The position numbers and the translations under genes are program-made. Below the pieces are notes generated by a model. The model saw only the letters and a program-made list of their open reading frames with translations. It was not told where the DNA came from and searched no databases. Below, one piece after another: positions 1 to 8,361 of a stretch of DNA of 64,000 nt (position 1 is the first letter of the stretch; each line of letters starts with the position of its first letter). The stretch comes from Cladorhizidae sp. MBARI D1340-BT2 (lineage: Eukaryota > Porifera > Demospongiae > Poecilosclerida > Cladorhizidae): assembly GCA_028752905.1 (NCBI GenBank), contig JAQNBH010000013.1, positions 20,147,477 to 20,211,476 of the forward strand, written 5' to 3'.

Positions 1-107
1 TGGATGTTTGGTATCAAGAGAGAGCACATAGAGAGTCCTATCTTAATAGCTATACATCAACTCTATTCAGTGAAGTGTGGATAATCTACGAAGCTAACAT
101 GTTTACC
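1..107 (+). repeat. Partial L unit: end of A4 and complete B4
   Basis: Bases 1-12 are the last 12 bp of an A4 monomer and 13-107 a full 95-bp B4 ending TTTACC, the form that precedes cores with the AAAGTCCC variant. The array therefore continues upstream of the window. Confidence 0.9.
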
Positions 108-233
108 ATCAAGTAAGAGTACAATTCATAACTGCCCTAATTAACAAGACCAAAGTCCCAGATTTTGTCAACTGATAGAGAAGGCCCTTATCTGCAACAT
201 ATCAACAGATTATCAATAAATGTAGTGTTTTTT

Positions 234-334
234 CACTGGCAGGCCACCGCTTTGGCAACTGGAAAACGCCAGGAAATATCGCAAACCTTACCACTTCAAA
301 TCACCATAACTTGCTAATACTTAGAGTACTCAAA
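234..334. other. Near-invariant core box
   Basis: From CACTGGC to GTACTCAAA, about 101 bp. Reading all 69 complete cores I saw one substitution here (G to A at 61900), although sequence on both sides varies between subtypes. The 5' third is the most GC-rich part of the array. It could be a protein-binding segment or simply the part most recently homogenised. Subtype combinations left and right of it are shuffled between cores, so exchanges seem to resolve in or near it. Confidence 0.7.
236..272. other. Dyad in the GC-rich part of the core box
   Basis: CTGGC at 236-240 pairs with GCCAG at 268-272. Between them GCCA and TGGC form a second small dyad around CCGCTT. The stems are only 5 and 4 bp, so a stable cruciform is unlikely, but symmetric half-sites like these can bind dimeric proteins. 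The same sequence stands in all cores, apart from one base in the copy at 61747. Confidence 0.4.
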
Positions 335-471
335 AATTTGGCACGTATAAAAGACAGATAATTAGAAGGGCTATTCGGTGATATAAAAATTATCTTTTTT
401 GGATAAAGTTTAGAAAAGTTATGAGCTTTACGGCAAAAAAACAAGATTTTTTGGGGGGAAATGAGAAACAT
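301..471 (-). other. Unexplained 56-codon open frame in each core (probably not a gene)
   Basis: On the minus strand an ATG at 471-469 opens a frame of 56 codons ending TGA at 303-301. The frame stays open in every core variant class I translated, because those variants are substitutions or length-preserving changes. The product would be rich in Lys, Ser, Phe and Ile with no recognisable domain, signal peptide or repeat. No promoter, splice site or codon bias supports expression. A 30-codon plus-strand frame (421-513) overlaps it. I list it because its persistence is visible, not because I think it codes. Confidence 0.12.
346..353 (+). promoter_or_regulatory. TATA-box-like TATAAAAG in region 1 short-unit cores
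   Basis: TATAAAAG occurs in the core of all ten region 1 S units (cores starting 108, 2861, 5615, 8362, 16580, 22612, 24275, 28123, 30876, 33630). The L cores and region 2 S cores read TACAAAAG. The match is to the Pol II TATA consensus only; no initiator or downstream gene is seen. It may be chance in AT-rich DNA. Confidence 0.25.
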
Positions 472-675
472 ATAGACCAAATTAGGGCAAATATCAAGAT
501 AGAGAACACATAATGAAACCTATCATTCGAATCATATCAAGTCCATTACAGTGAAGTGTGCAGAATATATGGATGTTTGTATCAAGAAAGAGCACTTAGA
601 GAGTCCTATCTTAATAGCTTTACATCAAGTCTATTCAGTGAAGTGTGGATAATCTACGAAGCTAACATGTTTAGC

Positions 676-1059
676 ATCAAGTAAGAGTACAATTCATAAC
701 TGCCCTAATTAACAAGACCATGTCCCAGATTTTGTCAACTGATAGAGAAGGCCCTTATCTGCAACATGTCAACAGATTATCAATAAATGTAGTGGTTTTT
801 CACTGGCAGGCCACCGCTTTGGCAACTGGAAAACGCCAGGAAATATCGCAAACCTTACCACTTCAAATCACCATAACTTGCTAATACTTAGAGTACTCAA
901 ACTTTTGGCACGTACAAAAGACAGATAATTAGAAGGGCTATTCGGTGATATAAAAATAATCTTTTTTGGGTAAAGTGTAGAACAGTTATGAGCTTTACGG
1001 CAAAAAAACAAGATTTTTGGGGGGAAAATGAGAAACATATAGACCAAATTAGGGCAAAT
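676..1059 (+). repeat. Core module, reference copy
   Basis: 384 bp, with 69 complete copies in the window. Order: a 25-bp prefix resembling the start of an A monomer, a 10-bp inverted-repeat end, a variable 5' stretch with subtype differences (AAAGTCCC or ATGTCCC, CTGCAAC or CTCCAAC, ATATC or ATGTC, AATG or AAGG), the GC-rich invariant box, a variable 3' half with A, T and G tracts, the matching inverted-repeat end, and AAT before A1. Nothing in it resembles a known RNA gene. Length is almost constant: 384 or 385 bp, and 382 in the three copies with a 3-bp deletion. Confidence 0.92.
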
Positions 1060-1147
1060 ATCAAGATAGAGAACACATAATGAAACCTATCATTCGAATC
1101 ATATCAAGTCCATTACAGTGAAGTGTGCAGAATATATGGATGTTTGT
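1060..1147 (+). repeat. A-type monomer (A1), reference
   Basis: 88 bp. Starts ATCAAGATAGAGAACACATA, has ATATCAAGTCCATTACAGTG in the middle and ends GGATGTTTGT. The other A positions in the same unit are A2 (89 bp), A3 (84 bp) and A4 (78 bp); A4 has lost a few bases around the second ATCAAG. ATCAAG occurs twice per monomer about 43 bp apart, so an older half-length unit is possible, but the halves are otherwise too diverged to say. Confidence 0.9.
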
Positions 1148-1242
1148 ATCAAGAGAAAGAACTTAGAGAGTCCTATCTTAATAGCTTTACATCAAGTCTA
1201 TTCAGTGAAGTGTGGATAATCTACGAAGCTAACATGTTTAGC
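1148..1242 (+). repeat. B-type monomer (B1), reference
   Basis: 95 bp. Starts ATCAAGAGA, carries CATCAAGTCTATTCAGTGAA in the middle and ends GAAGCTAACATGTTTAGC. It shares the ATCAAG starts and the CAGTGAAGTGTG block with A monomers, so A and B are diverged copies of one ancestral monomer of about 88 bp. B2 is 85 bp; B3 and B4 are 95 bp. The four A-B pairs measure 183, 174, 179 and 173 bp. Confidence 0.9.
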
Positions 1243-2860
1243 ATCAAGATAGAGAACACATAGAGAAACCTATCCTTCGAGTCATATCAAGTCCATTACA
1301 GTGAAGTGTGCATAATAAATGGATTTTTGGTATCAACAGAGAGCACAGAGAGAGACCTGTCTTAATAGCTATATATCAATGAAGTTTGGAGAATCCATGA
1401 AGCTAACATATTTAGCATCAAGAGAGAGCAGAGAGAAACCTATCTTGTGATTCTATCAAGTCCATTACTGTGAAGTATGCAGAATATACGGATGTTTGGT
1501 ATCAAGAGAGAGAACAGAGAGAGGCCTACCTTTAGAGCTATATATCAAGTCTATTAATTGAAGTGTAGAGAATCTATGAAGCTAAAATGTTTAGCACAAG
1601 ATAGAGAACACTGAGAGATACCTATCTTGCAAGTCCATTACAGTGAAGTGTGCAGAATATATGGATGTTTGGTATCAAGAGAGAGCACTTAGAGAGTCCT
1701 ATCTTAATAGCTATACATCAACTCTATTCAGTGAAGTGTGGATAATCTACGAAGCTAACATGTTTACCATCAAGTAAGAGTACAATTCATAACTGCCCTA
1801 ATTAACAAGACCAAAGTCCCAGATTTTGTCAACTGATAGAGAAGGCCCTTATCTGCAACATATCAACAGATTATCAATAAATGTAGTGGTTTTTCACTGG
1901 CAGGCCACCGCTTTGGCAACTGGAAAACGCCAGGAAATATCGCAAACCTTACCACTTCAAATCACCATAACTTGCTAATACTTAGAGTACTCAAACTTTT
2001 GGCACGTACAAAAGACAGATAATTAGAAGGGCTATCCGGTGATATAAAAATTATCTTTTTTGGGTAAAGTGTAGAACAGTTATGAGCTTTACGGTAAAAA
2101 AAAAAGATTTTTGGGGGGAAAATGAGAAACATATAGACCAAATTAGGGCAAATATCAAGATAGAGAACACATAATGAAACCTATCATTCGAATCATATCA
2201 AGTCCATTACAGTGAAGTGTGCAGAATATATGGATGTTTGTATCAAGAGAGAGCACTTAGAGAGTCCTATCTTAATAGCTTTACATCAAGTCTATTCAGT
2301 GAAGTCTGGATAATCTACGAAGCTAACATGTTTAGCATCAAGATAGAGAACACATAGAGAAACCTATCCTTCGAGTCATATCAAGTCCATTACAGTGAAG
2401 TGTGCATAATAAATGGATTTTTGGTATCAACAGAGAGCACAGAGAGAGACCTGTCTTAATAGCTATATATCAATGAAGTTTGGAGAATCCATGAAGCTTA
2501 CATATTTAGCATCAAGAGAGAGCAGAGAGAAACCTATCTTGTGATTCTATCAAGTCCATTACTGTGAAGTATGCAGAATATACAGATGTTTGGTATCAAG
2601 AGAGAGAACAGAGAGAGGACTACCTTTAGAGATATATCAAGTCTATTAATTGAAGTGTAGAGAATCTATGAAGCTAACATGTTTAGCTCAAGATAGAGAA
2701 CACTGAGAGATACCTATCTTGCAAGTCCATTACAGTGAAGTGTGCAGAATATATGGATGTTTGATATCAAGAGAGAGCACTTAGAGAGTCCTATCTTAAT
2801 AGCTATACATCAAGTCTATTCAGTGAAGTGTGGATAATCTACGAAGCTAACATGTTTAGC

Positions 2861-5614
2861 ATCAAGTAAGAGTACAATTCATAACTGTCCTAATTAACAA
2901 GACCAAAGTCCCAGATTTTGTCAACTGATAGAGAAGGCCTTTATCTCCAACATGTCAACAGATTATCAATAAAGGTAGTGGTTTTTCACTGGCAGGCCAC
3001 CGCTTTGGCAACTGGAAAACGCCAGGAAATATCGCAAACCTTACCACTTCAAATCACCATAACTTGCTAATACTTAGAGTACTCAAAAATTTGGCACGTA
3101 TAAAAGACAGATAATTAGAAGGGCTATTCGGTGATATAAAAATTATCTTTTTTGGATAAAGTTTAGAAAAGTTATGAGCTTTACGGCAAAAAAACAAGAT
3201 TTTTTGGGGGGAAATGAGAAACATATAGACCAAATTAGGGCAAATATCAAGATAGAGAACACATAATGAAACCTATCATTCGAATCATATCAAGTCCATT
3301 ACAGTGAAGTGTGCAGAATATATGGATGTTTGTATCAAGAAAGAGCACTTAGAGAGTCCTATCTTAATAGCTTTACATCAAGTCTATTCAGTGAAGTGTG
3401 GATAATCTACGAAGCTAACATGTTTAGCATCAAGTAAGAGTACAATTCATAACTGCCCTAATTAACAAGACCATGTCCCAGATTTTGTCAACTGATAGAG
3501 AAGGCCCTTATCTGCAACATGTCAACAGATTATCAATAAATGTAGTGGTTTTTCACTGGCAGGCCACCGCTTTGGCAACTGGAAAACGCCAGGAAATATC
3601 GCAAACCTTACCACTTCAAATCACCATAACTTGCTAATACTTAGAGTACTCAAACTTTTGGCACGTACAAAAGACAGATAATTAGAAGGGCTATTCGGTG
3701 ATATAAAAATTATCTTTTTTGGGTAAAGTGTAGAACAGTTATGAGCTTTACGGCAAAAAAACAAGATTTTTGGGGGGAAAATGAGAAACATATAGACCAA
3801 ATTAGGGCAAATATCAAGATAGAGAACACATAATGAAACCTATCATTCGAATCATATCAAGTCCATTACAGTGAAGTGTGCAGAATATATGGATGTTTGT
3901 ATCAAGAGAGAGAACTTAGAGAGTCCTATCTTAATAGCTTTACATCAAGTCTATTCAGTGAAGTGTGGATAATCTACGAAGCTAACATGTTTAGCATCAA
4001 GATAGAGAACACATAGAGAAACCTATCCTTCGAGTCATATCAAGTCCATTACAGTGAAGTGTGCATAATAAATGGCTTTTTGGTATCAACAGAGAGCACA
4101 GAGAGAGACCTGTCTTAATAGCTATATATCAATGAAGTTTGGAGAATCCATGAAGCTAACATATTTAGCATCAAGAGAGAGCAGAGAGAAACCTATCTTG
4201 TGATTCTATCAAGTCCATTACTGTGAAGTATGCAGAATATACGGATGTTTGGTATCAAGAGAGAGAACAGAGAGAGGCCTACCTTTAGAGCTATATATCA
4301 AGTCTATTAATTGAAGTGTAGAGAATCTATGAAGCTAAAATGTTTAGCACAAGATAGAGAACACTGAGAGATACCTATCTTGCAAGTCCATTACAGTGAA
4401 GTGTGCAGAATATATGGATGTTTGGTATCAAGAGAGAGCACTTAGAGAGTCCTATCTTAATAGCTATACATCAACTCTATTCAGTGAAGTGTGGATAATC
4501 TACGAAGCTAACATGTTTACCATCAAGTAAGAGTACAATTCATAACTGCCCTAATTAACAAGACCAAAGTCCCAGATTTTGTCAACTGATAGAGAAGGCC
4601 CTTATCTGCAACATATCAACAGATTATCAATAAATGTAGTGGTTTTTCACTGGCAGGCCACCGCTTTGGCAACTGGAAAACGCCAGGAAATATCGCAAAC
4701 CTTACCACTTCAAATCACCATAACTTGCTAATACTTAGAGTACTCAAACTTTTGGCACGTACAAAAGACAGATAATTAGAAGGGCTATCCGGTGATATAA
4801 AAATTATCTTTTTTGGATAAAGTTTAGAAAAGTTATGAGCTTTACGGCAAAAAAACAAGATTTTTGGGAGGGAAATGAGAAACATATAGACCAAATTAGG
4901 GCAAATATCAAGATAGAGAACACATAATGAAACCTATCATTCGAATCATATCAAGTCCATTACAGTGAAGTGTGCAGAATATATGGATGTTTGTATCAAG
5001 AGAGAGAACTTAGAGAGTCCTATCTTAATAGCTTTACATCAAGTCTATTCAGTGAAGTGTGGATAATCTACGAAGCTAACATGTTTAGCATCAAGATAGA
5101 GAACACATAGAGAAACCTATCCTTCGAGTCATATCAAGTCCATTACAGTGAAGTGTGCATAATAAATGGTTTTTGGTATCAACAGAGAGCACAGAGAGAG
5201 ACCTGTCTTAATAGCTATATATCAATGAAGTTTGGAGAATCCATGAAGCTAACATATTTAGCATCAAGAGAGAGCAGAGAGAAACCTATCTTGTGATTCT
5301 ATCAAGTCCATTACTGTGAAGTATGCAGAATATACGGATGTTTGGTATCAAGAGAGAGAACAGAGAGAGGCCTACCTTTAGAGCTATATATCAAGTCTAT
5401 TAATTGAAGTGTAGAGAATCTATGAAGCTAACATGTTTAGCACAAGATAGAGAACACTGAGAGATACCTATCTTGCAAGTCCATTACAGTGAAGTGTGCA
5501 GAATATATGGATGTTTGGTATCAAGAGAGAGCACTTAGAGAGTCCTATCTTAATAGCTATACATCAACTCTATTCAGTGAAGTGTGGATAATCTACGAAG
5601 CTAACATGTTTACC
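2861..5614 (+). repeat. Block 2: S-La-La'
   Basis: S 2861-3428, La 3429-4521, La' 4522-5614; 2754 bp. The S core is chimeric: its 5' part (CTCCAAC, AAAGGTAG) matches Lc cores and its 3' part (TATAAAAG, GGATAAAG) matches S cores. La has a private C at 4076. The La' core has GGGAGGG at 4866-4872 and its A2 lacks one base (ATGGTTTTTGG). It recurs at 30876-33629. Confidence 0.88.
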
Positions 5615-8361
5615 ATCAAGTAAGAGTACAATTCATAACTGCCCTAATTAACAAGACCAAAGTCCCAGATTTTGTCAACTGATAGAGAAGGCCCTTATCT
5701 GCAACATATCAACAGATTATCAATAAATGTAGTGGTTTTTCACTGGCAGGCCACCGCTTTGGCAACTGGAAAACGCCAGGAAATATCGCAAACCTTACCA
5801 CTTCAAATCACCATAACTTGCTAATACTTAGAGTACTCAAAAATTTGGCACATATAAAAGACAGATAATTAGAAGGGCTATTCGGTGATATAAAAATTAT
5901 CTTTTTTGGATAAAGTTTAGAAAAGTTATGAGCTTTACGGCAAAAAAACAAGATTTTTTGGGGGGAAATGAGAAACATATAGACCAAATTAGGGCAAATA
6001 TCAAGATAGAGAACACATAATGAAACCTATCATTCGAATCATATCAAGTCCATTACAGTGAAGTGTGCAGAATATATGGATGTTTGTATCAAGAAAGAGC
6101 ACTTAGAGAGTCCTATCTTAATAGCTTTACATCAAGTCTATTCAGTGAAGTGTGGATAATCTACGAAGCTAACATGTTTAGCATCAAGTAAGAGTACAAT
6201 TCATAACTGCCCTAATTAACAAGACCATGTCCCAGATTTTGTCAACTGATAGAGAAGGCCCTTATCTGCAACATGTCAACAGATTATCAATAAATGTAGT
6301 GGTTTTTCACTGGCAGGCCACCGCTTTGGCAACTGGAAAACGCCAGGAAATATCGCAAACCTTACCACTTCAAATCACCATAACTTGCTAATACTTAGAG
6401 TACTCAAACTTTTGGCACGTACAAAAGACAGATAATTAGAAGGGCTATTCGGTGATATAAAAATTATCTTTTTTGGGTAAAGTGTAGAACAGTTATGAGC
6501 TTTACGGCAAAAAAACAAGATTTTTTGGGGGAAAATGAGAAACATATAGACCAAATTAGGGCAAATATCAAGATAGAGAACACATAATGAAACCTATCAT
6601 TCGAATCATATCAAGTCCATTACAGTGAAGTGTGCAGAATATATGGATGTTTGTATCAAGAGAGAGAACTTAGAGAGTCCTATCTTAATAGCTTTACATC
6701 AAGTCTATTCAGTGAAGTGTGGATAATCTACGAAGCTAACATGTTTAGCATCAAGATAGAGAACACATAGAGAAACCTATCCTTCGAGTCATATCAAGTC
6801 CATTACAGTGAAGTGTGCATAATAAATGGTTTTTGGTATCAACAGAGAGCACAGAGAGAGACCTGTCTTAATAGCTATATATCAATGAAGTTTGGAGAAT
6901 CCATGAAGCTAACATATTTAGCATCAAGAGAGAGCAGAGAGAAACCTATCTTGTGATTCTATCAAGTCCATTACTGTGAAGTATGCAGAATATACGGATG
7001 TTTGGTATCAAGAGAGAGAACAGAGAGAGGCCTACCTTTAGAGCTATATATCAAGTCTATTAATTGAAGTGTAGAGAATCTATGAAGCTAACATGTTTAG
7101 CACAAGATAGAGAACACTGAGAGATACCTATCTTGCAAGTCCATTACAGTGAAGTGTGCAGAATATATGGATGTTTGGTATCAAGAGAGAGCACTTAGAG
7201 AGTCCTATCTTAATAGCTATACATCAACTCTATTCAGTGAAGTGTGGATAATCTACGAAGCTAACATGTTTACCATCAAGTAAGAGTACAATTCATAACT
7301 GCCCTAATTAACAAGACCAAAGTCCCAGATTTTGTCAACTGATAGAGAAGGCCCTTATCTGCAACATATCAACAGATTATCAATAAATGTAGTGGTTTTT
7401 CACTGGCAGGCCACCGCTTTGGCAACTGGAAAACGCCAGGAAATATCGCAAACCTTACCACTTCAAATCACCATAACTTGCTAATACTTAGAGTACTCAA
7501 ACTTTTGGCACGTACAAAAGACAGATAATTAGAAGGGCTATCCGGTGATATAAAAATTATCTTTTTTGGGTAAAGTGTAGAACAGTTATGAGCTTTACGG
7601 TAAAAAAAAAAGATTTTTGGGGGGAAAATGAGAAACATATAGACCAAATTAGGGCAAATATCAAGATAGAGAACACATAATGAAACCTATCATTCGAATC
7701 ATATCAAGTCCATTACAGTGAAGTGTGCAGAATATATGGATGTTTGTATCAAGAGAGAGCACTTAGAGAGTCCTATCTTAATTACATCAAGTCTATTCAG
7801 TGAAGTCTGGATAATCTACGAAGCTAACATGTTTAGCATCAAGATAGAGAACACATAGAGAAACCTATCCTTCGAGTCATATCAAGTCCATTACAGTGAA
7901 GTGTGCATAATAAATGGATTTTTGGTATCAACAGAGAGCACAGAGAGAGACCTGTCTTAATAGCTATATATCAATGAAGTTTGGAGAATCCATGAAGCTT
8001 ACATATTTAGCATCAAGAGAGAGCAGAGAGAAACCTATCTTGTGATTCTATCAAGTCCATTACTGTGAAGTATGCAGAATATACAGATGTTTGGTATCAA
8101 GAGAGAGAACAGAGAGAGGACTACCTTTAGAGATATATCAAGTCTATTAATTGAAGTGTAGAGAATCTATGAAGCTAACATGTTTAGCTCAAGATAGAGA
8201 ACACTGAGAGATACCTATCTTGCAAGTCCATTACAGTGAAGTGTGCAGAATATATGGATGTTTGATATCAAGAGAGAGCACTTAGAGAGTCCTATCTTAA
8301 TAGCTATACATCAAGTCTATTCAGTGAAGTGTGGATAATCTACGAAGCTAACATGTTTAGC
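5615..8361 (+). repeat. Block 3: S-La-Lb with a 5-bp deletion
   Basis: S 5615-6182, La 6183-7274, Lb 7275-8361; 2747 bp. The S core reads CACATAT instead of CACGTAT, a CpG to CpA change shared with the copy at 33630. The La core has a TTTTTTGGGGGAAAA tract. B1 of the Lb unit has lost 5 bp near 7781 (TTAATTACATC), making its interval 1087 bp, the shortest L in the window. Confidence 0.88.

Larger units (their letters stand above)
133..489. mobile_element. Possible MITE-like origin of the core, bounded by inverted repeats
   Basis: In core 1, TGCCCTAATT (133-142) and AATTAGGGCA (480-489) are exact 10-bp inverted repeats enclosing 357 bp. They sit at the same place in other cores, except that some copies read TGTCCTAATT on the left. 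Short terminal inverted repeats around a small non-coding segment are what a non-autonomous DNA transposon leaves. No target-site duplication is visible: left flank ATTCATAAC and right flank AATATCAAG do not match. There is no transposase. The family is not identifiable and a chance match is possible. Confidence 0.35.
108..675 (+). repeat. Reference short unit S (core + A1 + B)
   Basis: Core 108-492, A1 493-580 (88 bp), B 581-675 (95 bp). The B monomer begins like B1 (GCTTTACATCAAG) and passes directly into the next core, a position that in long units belongs to B4. S therefore looks like L with the stretch from inside B1 to inside B4 deleted, six monomers or about 526 bp. All 21 measurable S intervals in the window are exactly 567 bp core to core. 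Confidence 0.93.
676..1768 (+). repeat. Reference long unit L (core + four A-B pairs)
   Basis: Core 676-1059 (384 bp) followed by A1 1060-1147, B1 1148-1242, A2 1243-1331, B2 1332-1416, A3 1417-1500, B3 1501-1595, A4 1596-1673 and B4 1674-1768. A monomers end in GGATGTTTGGT or close variants. B monomers end in AAGCTAACATGTTTAGC or close variants. The eight monomers total 709 bp. This copy is subtype La, with AAAGAACTT in B1 and a private ATAATC in the core that recurs only in the copy at 28691. Confidence 0.93.
108..2860 (+). repeat. Block 1: S-La-Lb
   Basis: S 108-675, La 676-1768, Lb 1769-2860; 2753 bp. The S core has GTGTTTTTTCAC just before the invariant box. Lb carries the full set of Lb markers. 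The block recurs almost unchanged at 28123-30875. Confidence 0.9.
1..7569 (+). repeat. First copy of a 7.57-kb duplication (offset 28,015 bp)
   Basis: Aligns with 28016-35584 with no net indel at any of nine shared cores. I saw only three substitutions (355, 2001, 4076). The match stops at 7570 (G here, A at 35585), inside a core. The left end is cut by the window. Confidence 0.88.

Noticed and set aside
133..142. CCCTAA and TTAGGG near the two core ends, as possible telomeric repeats
   Set aside because: Only a single hexamer occurs at each end and in opposite orientation. They are part of the 10-bp inverted repeats, not a telomere tract.
421..470. Resemblance of GTTATGAG, A-run and GATTTTTTGGGG to insect satellites of the Drosophila 1.688 type
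   Set aside because: The likeness rests on memory of short A/T/G-rich words and the rest of the core does not agree. CpG depletion also argues against an unmethylated insect genome. Not usable for identification.
133..489. Target-site duplication next to the inverted repeats
   Set aside because: The flanks ATTCATAAC and AATATCAAG share no direct repeat of 2-9 bp at the boundaries, so a clean insertion cannot be shown.
421..513. Plus-strand frame of 30 codons from ATG 421 to TAA 513, present in most cores
   Set aside because: Too short, spans the core/A1 junction, has no codon signal or homology, and lies in a non-coding tandem repeat.
676..1768. CENP-B box
   Set aside because: I looked for the TTCG...A..CGGG pattern in the core and all eight monomers and found no match. 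A centromeric role is not excluded, but this motif does not support it.
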